A stretch of 29,476 bases of DNA from CAILLO01 sp964579735 (GTDB lineage Bacteria; Bacillota; Clostridia; Saccharofermentanales; UBA5734): NCBI GenBank assembly GCA_964579735.1, contig CAZOHH010000027.1, forward strand, positions 1 through 29,476, read 5' to 3'. Positions 14,273 through 22,175 of the stretch are shown here, in pieces. Both the position numbers and the translations under genes were made by a program. The notes below the pieces were generated by a model. The model did not search any database. It was given only the letters and a program-made list of their open reading frames with translations, and was not told the origin of the DNA. Positions within the stretch are counted from its first letter, which is position 1. The number at the start of each line of letters is the position of its first letter.

Positions 14273-15300
14273 TACCCCAGCAGCGCGGCCACCAGCGGCA
14301 CCGTGAGGATGGAGAGGACCGTCGTGATGAACACGGTCTGCGCGGCGCGTTCGGGCTCGGTCCGGAACCGCAGGGCGAAGATGGTGGTGCTGGATGCGGC
14401 GGGCATGGCGCTGAAGACGACGGCGACCTTCAGGACCAGCGGGTCGACGGCGAGGCCGGGGACGAGGGCGAGCGCGGTGAGGGCGCCGTAGACCAGGGCG
14501 GGTGCGGCGAGCAGGCGCAGGAAGGACAGCAGGAAGACCCGCGACTCGCTGAACAGCTGGGAGAGGCGGGAGTCCGCGAGCAGGACGCCGGAGACGACCA
14601 TGCCCATGGGCGTGGCGGCCGACGCCAGGTAGTCGAGGGCGCTGCCGAGGGGCAGGGGCAGGGAGATCGAGAAGAGGTAGAGGGCGAGACCGATGGGGAT
14701 GGAGAGCACGGCCGGGTTGAGCAGCGCGGAGAGACCGCCGGAGTCTCCGGCCGGGACAGTTGCGGCTGCGGGGGCGGGAGCATCCGTGGGGACGAGGGAT
14801 GGGTCGTCGGACGTGGAAACCGCGGCCTTCGCGGCGCGCACCCTTCCCTTCATGATCAGCGGACCCAGGGTGTAGAAGAAGATGCGCATGGGCATGGTAT
14901 ACATCGTGACGTAGAAGAGACCGTCGAGGCCATACAGCGCCTGGATCACGGGGTAGGCCATGAAGGTGAAGTTCGGGAACATGAGCGCGAACCGCAGGAT
15001 CCGGGCCATCCCGTCGGTGCGGGCGCCGCCGTGGCCGGTCGCACGGTTGGCGAGGGCCGCCAGGAGGAACATGGCCCCCATGACTGCGGTGCAGATGAGC
15101 ATCAGGACGCCGCCGTTGCGCAGGTCGTCGAAGTTGAAGGGCTTGTTCATGGAGCGGATGATCAGGGCCGGGAAGACGATGTTGAAGATGAAGGAGGCGA
15201 GCGAGGCGCCGAAGTGCTCGTCGACGACGCGGGTCCTGCGGGCGACGTAGCCGGCGCAGATCAGCAGGAACATCACGAGGGAGAGCTGGAGGGCGTTCAT
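14272..15300 (-). CDS. Auxin efflux carrier (AEC) family transporter
   Basis: The 342-aa membrane protein has about ten hydrophobic segments in two halves of five, split by an Ala/Pro/Thr-rich cytoplasmic loop near residues 140-185. FIFNIVFPALI in the first half and GVLLADSRL plus AMPAASSTTIFA in the second fit the AEC/PIN fold, which exports small organic acids; the substrate is unknown. The ATG at 15300 overlaps the rsmG stop (ATGA) with AAGGAG upstream, so translation is coupled. Its 3' end is duplicated near gyrA. A transporter after rsmG replaces the parAB genes common at this place. Confidence 0.85.
   Translation of the reverse strand: MNALQLSLVMFLLICAGYVARRTRVVDEHFGASLASFIFNIVFPALIIRSMNKPFNFDDLRNGGVLMLICTAVMGAMFLLAALANRATGHGGARTDGMARILRFALMFPNFTFMAYPVIQALYGLDGLFYVTMYTMPMRIFFYTLGPLIMKGRVRAAKAAVSTSDDPSLVPTDAPAPAAATVPAGDSGGLSALLNPAVLSIPIGLALYLFSISLPLPLGSALDYLASAATPMGMVVSGVLLADSRLSQLFSESRVFLLSFLRLLAAPALVYGALTALALVPGLAVDPLVLKVAVVFSAMPAASSTTIFALRFRTEPERAAQTVFITTVLSILTVPLVAALLG
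14297..14600. repeat. 304-bp direct repeat, copy 2 (inside the intact transporter)
   Basis: Matches 12591-12894 without a mismatch I can see. Its upper edge (after GACGACCA) continues into the intact gene; its lower end continues through a diverged 25-bp tail to the stop at 14272. Confidence 0.93.
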
Positions 15301-15856
15301 GCGAGGGGCTCCTTCTCCGGCTTGCCGGCCTTGCGGGGATAGGCGGGGGGCGTAGGGCGGGTCTTGCGGACGAAGACGAGGGTCCGCTGCATGTCGGTGC
15401 CGGGCAGGGCGAACCAGTCGACGGGGCCGGGCTCGCCGCCGAGGAGGGCGAGGGCGCGGTCCATGGGGAGGTCGCGCTCGTCGGTGCGGCCCTTCATGGC
15501 GCAGAACGTGCCGCCCACCTTCAGGAACGGCAGACAGTATTCGCACAGGACGGGCATGGAGGCGACGGCGCGGGCGGCCGCGAAGTCGAAGGTGCCGCGG
15601 CAGTCGAGGAGCCGGGCCGCGTCCTCGGCGCGGGCGTGNNNNNNNNNNNNNNNNNNNNNNNNNNNNNNNNNNNNNNNNNNNNNNNNNNNNNNNNNNNNNN
15701 NNNNNNNNNNNNNNNNNNNNNNNNNNNNNNNNNNNNNNGCTCGTTCCATTCGCGCAGCAGGGCGGCGTAGCGCTCGAAGCGGTCCGCGGCCGTGTCGTCC
15801 AGCGTCACGCCGAAGACGGCGGCGCCCTGGAGCAGGATCTTGCGCAGTTCGGTCAT
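15297..15856 (-). CDS. rsmG: 16S rRNA (guanine-N7)-methyltransferase, interrupted by a scaffold gap
   Basis: RsmG (GidB) methylates G527 of 16S rRNA using S-adenosylmethionine. The first 39 codons (MTELRKILLQGAAVFGVTLD ... RYAALLREWNE) and last 113 (from HARAED, including FDFAAARAVASMPVLCEYCL and GGTFCAMKGR) flank 100 N. The missing part should hold the glycine-rich SAM loop. With 100 N the two halves are in different frames, so the gap is a placeholder, not a real length. The ATG overlaps the mnmG stop by 4 bp and the stop overlaps the transporter start by 4 bp. Confidence 0.9.
15639..15738. other. Assembly gap of 100 N
   Basis: Exactly 100 N, the usual filler for a gap of unknown size. The rsmG frame requires the true length to leave remainder 2 when divided by 3, and typical RsmG lengths suggest roughly 165-265 bp. 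Confidence 0.95.
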
Positions 15857-17838
15857 GGCGTCCTCCCTCCCCGTGCCGCGAGCGCCACCATCAGGACGGA
15901 CACGTCGGCCGGGGACACGCCCGAAATGCGGGAGGCCTGGCCGAGGGTCGCGGGACGCAGCTTCGTCAGTTTCTGGCGGGCCTCGATGCACAGGCCGCGG
16001 ATTCCATCATAGTCCATGTCGGCCGGCAGCGGGCGGGTCTCGAGGTGGCGGAAACGGTCGATTTTCTCCTGCTCCCGGGCGATGTAGCCCTCGTACTTGA
16101 GCGTCACCTCGACCTCGAAGGCGAGAGCCGGCGCGAGGGTGGGGCGGTCGGGGTCGAGGGGGGCGAGCGCGGCGTACGTGGCTTCGGGCCGGCGGATCAG
16201 GTCCGCGAGGGTCGCGCCGCCTTCGGGCGCGGGCGTGCCGAGCGCTTCGAGCAGGGCGTCGCGGGCCGGGGAGGGCACGAGCACGGTGGCACGGCAGCGG
16301 GCGATCTCGGCGGCGATGCGCGCCTGTTTGTCCTCGAAGCGCGCCCAGGCCGCATCGTCGACGAGGCCGACGGAGCGGCCTACCGGCGTGAGGCGCGCGT
16401 CGGCGTTGTCCTGGCGCAGCGAGAGACGGTACTCGGCGCGGGCGGTCATCATGCGGTAGGGCTCGTTGGTGCCCTTGACCACGAGGTCGTCGACGAGGAC
16501 ACCGAGGTAGCTGGTCGAGCGGTCGAGGGTCAGCGGAGGGCGGCCGAGCACGGCGTTCGCGGCGTTGATGCCGGCCAGGATCCCCTGGGCCGCTGCCTCT
16601 TCGTACCCCGACGTGCCGTTGATCTGCCCGGCGCCGAACAATCCCGCCACGTCCTTCGTCTCCAGGCTGGCCCGGAGCTGCTGCGGGTCGAGGCAGTCGT
16701 ATTCGATGGCGTAGGCGCTGCGCATGACGTGGGCGCGTTCGAGGCCGGGCAGCGAGCGGACCATCTGCACTTGGACGTCCTCGGGCATGCTGCTGGACAT
16801 CCCCTGGAGGTAGATCTCCTCCGTATCCTCCCCGGTCGGCTCGAGGAAGACCTGATGCCGCTCCCGGTCGGGGAAGCGCACGAACTTGTCCTCGACGGAG
16901 GGGCAGTAGCGCGGACCGACGCCTTCGATGTTCCCGCTGAAGAGAGGCGAGCGGTGCAGGTTCTCCTTGGCGATGCGCGCGGTCTCGGGAGTGGTCCAGG
17001 TCAGGTGGCACGGGACCTGCGGGCGGTCGAGGACGGCGCGGTCCTCCTCGTCGGCGAAGGAGAACGGAGTGACGTCGGGGTCGCCGGGCTGCAGGGACAG
17101 GTGCCGGAAGTCCACGGAGCCACGGTGGACGCGCACGGGAGTGCCGGTCTTGAAGCGGCGCAGCGCGAGACCGAGGGCGCGTAGGGAGGCGGAGAGGCCG
17201 ACGGCGGGGAACATCCCGTCGGGACCGCCGGGGTAGGAGACGTCACCCAGGATGATGCGGCCTTCGAGGTAGGTGCCGGTCGCGAGGACGACGGCGGTGC
17301 AGCGGTGGACGGCGCCGGTGCGGGTCTGCACGCCTTCGATGCGGAAGCCGCCGTCCGGCGCGGGGGACGCGAGCAGGCGGACGACCTCGGCCTGGCGCAG
17401 GTCGAGTCCAGGCTGGTTCTCGAGCACCTTCTTCATGGCCATCTGGTACCGCCGGCGGTCGATCTGCGCGCGGGGCGAGTAGACCGCCGGGCCGCGGGAG
17501 GCGTTCAGCATGCGGAACTGCACGAAGGTGCGGTCGGCGAGCCGGCCCATCTCCCCGCCGAGAGCGTCGACTTCCCGGACCAGCTGGCCCTTGGCCGTGC
17601 CGCCGATGCTGGGGTTGCAGGGCATGTTTCCCACGGCGTCGAGGTTCATGGTGAAGAGGATCGTGGGGACGCCGAGGCGGGCGGCGGCGAGCGCGGCCTC
17701 GCAGCCGGCGTGGCCGGCACCGACGACGGCGAGCCCGTAGGCGCCGGCTTCGTAGGCACCGGGCAGCGCGAGAGCCTCGGCGAGGGAGGTGGGATCGGCG
17801 AGGGGGGTGGTGCGGGAGTCGGCGGATTCCTGCGCCAT
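15853..17838 (-). CDS. mnmG: tRNA uridine-5-carboxymethylaminomethyl modification enzyme MnmG (GidA)
   Basis: FAD-dependent partner of MnmE; together they modify the wobble uridine of several tRNAs. The 661-aa protein has the dinucleotide-binding motif GAGHAGCEAALAAARLG, the family signature CNPSIGGTAKGQ and conserved GQINGTSGYEEAAAQG, and ends in the C-terminal helical domain that meets MnmE (PADVSVLMVAL). The ATG at 17838 lies 2 bp after the mnmE stop, and the stop overlaps rsmG by 4 bp. The N-terminus carries about 25 extra residues before the FAD motif compared with usual MnmG. Confidence 0.96.
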   Translation of the reverse strand: MAQESADSRTTPLADPTSLAEALALPGAYEAGAYGLAVVGAGHAGCEAALAAARLGVPTILFTMNLDAVGNMPCNPSIGGTAKGQLVREVDALGGEMGRLADRTFVQFRMLNASRGPAVYSPRAQIDRRRYQMAMKKVLENQPGLDLRQAEVVRLLASPAPDGGFRIEGVQTRTGAVHRCTAVVLATGTYLEGRIILGDVSYPGGPDGMFPAVGLSASLRALGLALRRFKTGTPVRVHRGSVDFRHLSLQPGDPDVTPFSFADEEDRAVLDRPQVPCHLTWTTPETARIAKENLHRSPLFSGNIEGVGPRYCPSVEDKFVRFPDRERHQVFLEPTGEDTEEIYLQGMSSSMPEDVQVQMVRSLPGLERAHVMRSAYAIEYDCLDPQQLRASLETKDVAGLFGAGQINGTSGYEEAAAQGILAGINAANAVLGRPPLTLDRSTSYLGVLVDDLVVKGTNEPYRMMTARAEYRLSLRQDNADARLTPVGRSVGLVDDAAWARFEDKQARIAAEIARCRATVLVPSPARDALLEALGTPAPEGGATLADLIRRPEATYAALAPLDPDRPTLAPALAFEVEVTLKYEGYIAREQEKIDRFRHLETRPLPADMDYDGIRGLCIEARQKLTKLRPATLGQASRISGVSPADVSVLMVALAARGGRTP

Positions 17839-17840
17839 CG

Positions 17841-19307
17841 TCACTTGCCCACGCAGAAGCGGGCGAAGATCTCTGCCACGAGGGATTCGGAGACCTCGTC
17901 GCCGGTGATCTCGGACAGGTGGGAGGCGGCATCCCGGAGGACGGCGGAAGCGACGTCGAGGGGAAGCCCGCGGGGCAGGCCGTCGCGGACCTCGACGAGC
18001 CGGTCGAGCGCGGCGGAGGCGGCACGGTGGTGGCGGGCGTTGGTGAGGACCGCCTCGGAGCGGCGCTCGGCCCCGCCTTCTTCGACGAGGGAGACGAGGA
18101 AGGCGGCGACGGCGTCGAGACCTTCGCCGGTAAGCGCGGAGAACGGCAGGACGGGAATGGCCCGGATCCCGGCGGCTCCCGAATGGGTGGATCCCGCTCC
18201 GGTCGATGCAGCCAGCCCCGCTCGGATCCGATCGGCGAGACCGAGGCTTTCGGGCAGGTCGTTCTTTCCGGCGACGAAGGCGATCGGAAGTCCGGCGGCA
18301 GAGCGAAGGGCTTCTTCGATTTCGGCGGCGAGTTCGAGGTCGGAGTCCTGGGGCGCGACGACCCACAGCACGGCGTCCGCCGTGGCGAGTGCGCCTCGGG
18401 CGCGGTCGACGCCCTGTCGCTCGACGGAGTCCGCGGACTCGCGCAGGCCGGCGGTGTCGACCAGACGGACGGGAAGCCCGGCGATGCCGACGGTCTCCTC
18501 GATGGTGTCGCGGGTCGTGCCGGGGACCTCGGACACGATGGCGCGGTCATATCCGGCCAGACGGTTGAGCAGCGAGGATTTGCCCGCGTTGGGACGTCCG
18601 GCGATGACCACGCCCATCCCCTCCCGGAGCATGCGTCCGGTGCGGAAGGTGGCGACGAGCGCCGCGAGGCGGTCCGCGACCGAGGCGACACCCGAAAGAA
18701 GCCTGCGGGAGGCTTCGTCGGACTCCTCGTGCTCGGGGTACTCGATGGAGAGCTCGATGGAGGCGAGAAGCGCGAAGAGCTCGTCGCGCAGCACACCGAC
18801 GGCCTCGGACACGGCCCCGCGCAGCTGCTCGGCGGCGGCGGAACGCGAACGCTCGGCCTCGGACGAGATCAGGTCCATGACGGCCTCGGCGCGAGCCAGG
18901 TCCAGCTTTCCATTCAGGAAGGCGCGGCGCGTGAACTCCCCCGGCTCGGCGGGGCGAGCCCCGGCGGCGCAGAGGGCGGACATCACGGCGCGGCGCACCG
19001 CTGGCCCGCCGTGCACCGCGAGCTCGACGACATCCTCGCCGGTGTAGGAGCGGGGGGCTCGAAAGCGCGTGACGACGGCTTCGTCGAGGAACCGTCCGTC
19101 GACGGGGTCGTGCAGGTGCGCGAAGACACAAGTATAGCCGGACATCGCGGGGACGCCGGCATACTCGGGAAATCCATCCTGGGAGACGTGGAGAAGGGGG
19201 TCGACCAATTCGGCGGCGCCTTGCCCCGAGACGCGGAAGACGGCGATGCCGCTCGTGCCCGGAGGGGTCGCGGCCGCGACGATCGGGTCTCCGTCGTACG
19301 GGCTCAT
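17841..19307 (-). CDS. mnmE: tRNA modification GTPase MnmE (TrmE)
   Basis: The 488-aa GTPase has an N-terminal folate-binding domain (PPGTSGIAVFRVSG), a helical domain split by a Ras-like G domain with the P-loop GRPNAGKSS (237-245), PGTTRD (262-267) and DTAG (284-287), and the catalytic C-terminal CVGK. It works with MnmG. The ATG at 19307 directly abuts GAGGAGG, an unusually short spacing; no better start is present, so translation may depend on coupling to jag, which ends 21 bp upstream. Confidence 0.96.
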   Translation of the reverse strand: MSPYDGDPIVAAATPPGTSGIAVFRVSGQGAAELVDPLLHVSQDGFPEYAGVPAMSGYTCVFAHLHDPVDGRFLDEAVVTRFRAPRSYTGEDVVELAVHGGPAVRRAVMSALCAAGARPAEPGEFTRRAFLNGKLDLARAEAVMDLISSEAERSRSAAAEQLRGAVSEAVGVLRDELFALLASIELSIEYPEHEESDEASRRLLSGVASVADRLAALVATFRTGRMLREGMGVVIAGRPNAGKSSLLNRLAGYDRAIVSEVPGTTRDTIEETVGIAGLPVRLVDTAGLRESADSVERQGVDRARGALATADAVLWVVAPQDSDLELAAEIEEALRSAAGLPIAFVAGKNDLPESLGLADRIRAGLAASTGAGSTHSGAAGIRAIPVLPFSALTGEGLDAVAAFLVSLVEEGGAERRSEAVLTNARHHRAASAALDRLVEVRDGLPRGLPLDVASAVLRDAASHLSEITGDEVSESLVAEIFARFCVGK

Positions 19308-19328
19308 CCTCCTCGGCCCGAGAGCCGG

Positions 19329-20072
19329 TCAGTCCTCGCGCGGAGCGACGACGACGCGGCGGTTGGGTTCCTCGCCTTCGCTGTAGGTCACGACGCCTTC
19401 GTACTCCTGCAGCGCGCAATGGACGATGCGCCTCTCGGCGGGGTTCATGGCTTCGAGGACGCTGCTGTGTCCGCTGGAGACGACCTTCTCGGCGACGCGT
19501 TCGGCCAGCTTGACCAACGCTTCTTCGCGGCGGCGGCGGTAACCGCCGACGTCGACGACCACGCGGACGCGGTCGGTGGCGGAGCGGTTCACGGCCAGCG
19601 AGGACAGGTATTGGATGGCGTCCAGGGTCTCTCCCCTTCGGCCGATCACGGAGCCGCAGTCGTCGCAGGCGGCGTCGACGCGGATCGTATCCTCGTCACG
19701 CGTGCAGGAAATCCTGGCGGAGATGCCGATCCCGGCGAGGACCTTGGCGACGAACGCGACGGCGTCCTCCTCCTCGGGCGTGCCGGTCTCCCCTTCGTAC
19801 GTGATCTCGCCCGGGACGAAGGCCTCGTCCTCTTCGGTGTAGTCGTCCTCATACTCGACGTAGCCGTCGTTCTCTCCGACGAGTCCGGCGGCAGCGTCGA
19901 CCTCGAGGGTCACGCGGACCTTGGCCAGTCGACGGCCGAACAGCTTGTTCTCCCCTTCGTCGAGGACCTCGATCACGACGGACTCGTCGTCGGCGGTTAC
20001 GCCGAGTGCTTCGAGCGCCTCATGAATGGCATCCTGTACGGTCTTTGCGGTTTTCTCCACGGAAATAGGCAT
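19329..20072 (-). CDS. jag: RNA-binding protein Jag (KhpB)
   Basis: The 247-aa protein shows the Jag-N domain (SVEKTAKTVQDAI ... GENKLFGRRLAKV), an acidic linker of about 45 residues rich in Glu and Asp, a type II KH domain with GSVIGRRGETLDA, and a C-terminal R3H domain (about 185-240). In Gram-positive bacteria Jag binds RNA with KhpA and affects cell elongation and envelope synthesis. AGGAGG sits before the ATG at 20072, and yidC ends 12 bp upstream. Confidence 0.93.
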   Translation of the reverse strand: MPISVEKTAKTVQDAIHEALEALGVTADDESVVIEVLDEGENKLFGRRLAKVRVTLEVDAAAGLVGENDGYVEYEDDYTEEDEAFVPGEITYEGETGTPEEEDAVAFVAKVLAGIGISARISCTRDEDTIRVDAACDDCGSVIGRRGETLDAIQYLSSLAVNRSATDRVRVVVDVGGYRRRREEALVKLAERVAEKVVSSGHSSVLEAMNPAERRIVHCALQEYEGVVTYSEGEEPNRRVVVAPRED

Positions 20073-20084
20073 ATCCGATACCTC

Positions 20085-21152
20085 CTACTTTTTCGAAGCG
20101 GGGGGTTTCCCAGAGGCGCCTGTCGTCGCGGGGATCGCGACAGGCTGCTTCTTCCCAATCGTCTTGTACAGCAGGTACTGCTGGAAGATGCTCATCACGT
20201 TGTTGACGATCCAATAGAGGCCGAGCGCGGCGGGGGTCGTGAAGGAGATCATCAGGGTGAAGAGCGGCAGGAAATACTGCATCCCCTTCATCATTCCCGC
20301 GGAGGGGTCGGGCGCTTCCTGACCCTTCTTGGCGGGGTTGTTCTTCGCGCGGGCGGCTTCCTCGGGGTCCTTCTTCTTGGCGCCCGGCATGAAGGACTGC
20401 GTGATCTTCATGGACAGCCAGGTCGTGACGACGGCGATCACGGGGATCAGGAGGAGGGGGAGGTACGTGCCCATCGTGTCGGCGCCGAAGATCAGCTTCG
20501 TGTCGTAGGACGGCACCTTGCCGAGGTTCAGGCCGAGGAAGGTCAGGTCGAGGAGCTGTTCGGCTTTCATGAGGCCGGCGTCGACCACCTGCTTGAACGC
20601 GGCCGCGTTGTTGCGCAGCGCGTCGATCAGCGGGAGGTTGAAGGTCTGGGCCTGCTGGGCCTGGACTACGGTGAGGAGCGGCGTGACGACGCCGTCCTGC
20701 ACGTTGTTCAAGAGGATGCTGAGGATGCCGGTGGATTCGGAGACCACCTTGTCCGTGAGGGTCACGGTTCCGATGTCCTTCGTGGCGACGCCCATCATGT
20801 GGACCAACGGCGCGGAGATGATGCGGTATACCGGCCAGATGATGAGCATCTGGAGAATCGAAGGGAGGCAGCCCGACAGGGGGTTGAAGCCGTGCTTCTT
20901 GTACAGCTCCATCTGGGCCTGCTGCATCTTCTCCTTGTCGGTCCCGTAGCGTCGCTGCAGGTCCTTCATCTCTTCGCTCATGCTCTGCTGCTTGATCGTG
21001 TTCTTGAACTGGCTCACGCCGAGCGGAATCAAGGCGGCGCGGAGCAGGATCGTGAACAGGATCACGGACACGCCGTAGTTGCCGACCGTGTCGTAGATCA
21101 GCTTCACGATGAAGCCGAAGATATCATAGAGGGGCTGGAGTATGGCATCCAT
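20085..21152 (-). CDS. yidC: Membrane protein insertase YidC (Oxa1/SpoIIIJ type)
   Basis: Inserts and folds membrane proteins, alone or with Sec. The 355-aa protein lacks the big Gram-negative periplasmic domain. The first helix after the amphipathic start carries the groove Arg in FTILLRAALIPL, followed by a cytoplasmic helical hairpin (MSEEMKDLQRRYGTDKEKM), further helices and a Lys/Pro-rich tail. The extracellular loop after IISAPLVHMMGV is long, about 100 residues. No lipobox is present. AAGGAG lies 9 bases before the ATG. Confidence 0.95.
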   Translation of the reverse strand: MDAILQPLYDIFGFIVKLIYDTVGNYGVSVILFTILLRAALIPLGVSQFKNTIKQQSMSEEMKDLQRRYGTDKEKMQQAQMELYKKHGFNPLSGCLPSILQMLIIWPVYRIISAPLVHMMGVATKDIGTVTLTDKVVSESTGILSILLNNVQDGVVTPLLTVVQAQQAQTFNLPLIDALRNNAAAFKQVVDAGLMKAEQLLDLTFLGLNLGKVPSYDTKLIFGADTMGTYLPLLLIPVIAVVTTWLSMKITQSFMPGAKKKDPEEAARAKNNPAKKGQEAPDPSAGMMKGMQYFLPLFTLMISFTTPAALGLYWIVNNVMSIFQQYLLYKTIGKKQPVAIPATTGASGKPPASKK

Positions 21153-21201
21153 GGACTTGCGCTCCTTGTTCTATCGATCCGCGTCCCGAGGCGGGGCGAG
21201 G

Positions 21202-21411
21202 TCAGGGTACGGGGTCGTATCCGCCCTTGCAGAAGGGGTTGCATCGGAGGATCCGTCCGGCGGCCATCCACGAGCCCTTCAGGGCGCCGTGCTTCTCGAT
21301 GGCATCCATGGCGTACTCCGAACACGTGGGCACGAACCTGCAATTCGCGCCGAGCCACGGAGAGATCGCCGCCTTATAGAATCGGAGCAGGGCTAGAAGC
21401 AGCCGTTTCAT
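21202..21411 (-). CDS. yidD: Membrane protein insertion efficiency factor YidD
   Basis: The 69-aa protein shows the family signature RFYKAAISPWLG, CRFVPTCSEYA and CNPFCKGGYDPVP, with the conserved cysteines. It starts with a short amphipathic helix that places it at the membrane near YidC. GGGAG lies 5 bases before the ATG, and the first 38 bp overlap the end of rnpA. Confidence 0.95.
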   Translation of the reverse strand: MKRLLLALLRFYKAAISPWLGANCRFVPTCSEYAMDAIEKHGALKGSWMAAGRILRCNPFCKGGYDPVP

Positions 21412-21778
21412 CCAGACTCCCGTCCTTCTTCGCCGGCATCTCCGCTTCGAGAAGCCCGGCCCGCGCCAGAAGGCCCTTCACGTCCCTTTCCATCTCCCGA
21501 TAGGGGGGAGCCTCGCTCCCTGCCTTCGCCACGAGGACGATGTCGAAGCCGCCGGTAAGACGGCCCTCGATCTGTCGGAAGCTCTCCCGCAGGAGACGCT
21601 TGAGGCGGTTCCGGAGGACGCTGGTACGGACTCCCTTCCCGACGGTGACGCCGAGACGGTTCGGACCTTTCGGCCTCCGCAGGAAGTGCACGACGGCGTG
21701 GCGTCCCGGAAGGTACTTGCCCTTCCTGTACACACGCGTGAACTCGTAGTTCCTCTTGAGAGTCTCGGTCGACTTCAT
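21374..21778 (-). CDS. rnpA: Ribonuclease P protein component
   Basis: Basic 134-aa protein that helps the RNase P RNA cut 5' leaders from pre-tRNAs. The motif RTSVLRNRLKRLLRESFR is the family's RNR helix. The C-terminus extends about 20 residues past the usual end (ending SSPAPIL) and overlaps yidD. The message must pass an intrinsic-terminator-like hairpin after rpmH before reaching this gene. Confidence 0.95.
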   Translation of the reverse strand: MKSTETLKRNYEFTRVYRKGKYLPGRHAVVHFLRRPKGPNRLGVTVGKGVRTSVLRNRLKRLLRESFRQIEGRLTGGFDIVLVAKAGSEAPPYREMERDVKGLLARAGLLEAEMPAKKDGSLDETAASSPAPIL

Positions 21779-21804
21779 CGCGCTACGTCTCTCCCGCCTT
21801 CCAG

Positions 21805-21844
21805 CCTGTGGTCCTCTTCCCTACTGGAAGAAAAAGACCACAGG
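21805..21844 (-). promoter_or_regulatory. Alternative hairpin competing with the rpmH terminator
   Basis: CCTGTGGTC (minus strand, 21844-21836) pairs perfectly over 9 bp with GACCACAGG (21813-21805). The first arm is also the 3' arm of the terminator at 21831-21854, so only one structure can form at a time. It lies in the 77-bp gap between rpmH and rnpA. Confidence 0.5.
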
Positions 21845-21854
21845 GACTGCGGTC
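21831..21854 (-). terminator. Intrinsic terminator after rpmH
   Basis: On the minus strand GACCGCAG, loop TCC, CTGTGGTC (8-bp stem with one G-U pair) is followed by TTTTTCTT. It begins 1 bp after the rpmH stop. It probably lowers rnpA expression relative to rpmH by partial termination. Confidence 0.75.
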
Positions 21855-21855
21855 T

Positions 21856-21990
21856 TCAAGCGGACAGTTTCTTTCTTCCCTTCAGCCTGCGCCTCTTGAG
21901 AACGTCTCTGCCTGTCGCCGTGCGCATGCGCTTGCGGAATCCGTGTTCCTTTTTCCTGTGCCTCTTTTTGGGCTGATAGGTCATCAACAT
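21856..21990 (-). CDS. rpmH: 50S ribosomal protein L34
   Basis: The 44-aa basic protein reads MLMTYQPKKRHRKKEHGF at the start and ends RRRLKGRKKLSA, matching L34 nearly end to end; the usual second and third residues (KR) are LM here. GGAGGT lies 8 bases before the ATG, and a consensus promoter lies 46 bp upstream. Confidence 0.97.
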   Translation of the reverse strand: MLMTYQPKKRHRKKEHGFRKRMRTATGRDVLKRRRLKGRKKLSA

Positions 21991-22035
21991 GGTGGTCCAC
22001 CTCCATGGGGTAATCAGCAGGGGAAAAGCATTCCG

Positions 22036-22065
22036 ATTATACTTTCGGCGGGCCGAGTCTGTCAA
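22036..22065 (-). promoter_or_regulatory. Consensus sigma-A promoter of the rpmH operon
   Basis: On the minus strand a perfect TTGACA (22060-22065) and a perfect TATAAT (22036-22041) are 18 bp apart. This is the strongest promoter in the window and probably serves rpmH and, by readthrough, the genes to rsmG. Confidence 0.92.
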
Positions 22066-22137
22066 TGACGAATTCCCGACGCCTCGACGGCGGCTTTCCG
22101 GTTGAGCTTTGCCTCCCGGACAAGCGCGTGCATCCGC

Positions 22138-22143
22138 TATAAT
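22138..22143 (+). promoter_or_regulatory. -10 box of the flavoprotein gene
   Basis: TATAAT on the plus strand, 32 bp before the ATG at 22176. No convincing -35 is seen at 16-18 bp, so an activator may be needed. Confidence 0.5.
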
Positions 22144-22175
22144 AGGGATATATGTAGAATGTGGGAGGGTGCAGG

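Noticed and set aside
12591..14600. Phage-type attachment sites at the transporter's 3' end
   Set aside because: Three hundred identical bases is far longer than normal att cores, and no integrase lies in the 1.4-kb islet; homologous single-crossover integration fits better.
17919..21503. Very long plus-strand open frame (1,194 codons) across mnmE, jag and yidC
   Set aside because: It is a shadow of high-GC genes on the other strand: its translation is low-complexity, and the minus-strand proteins match well-known families throughout.
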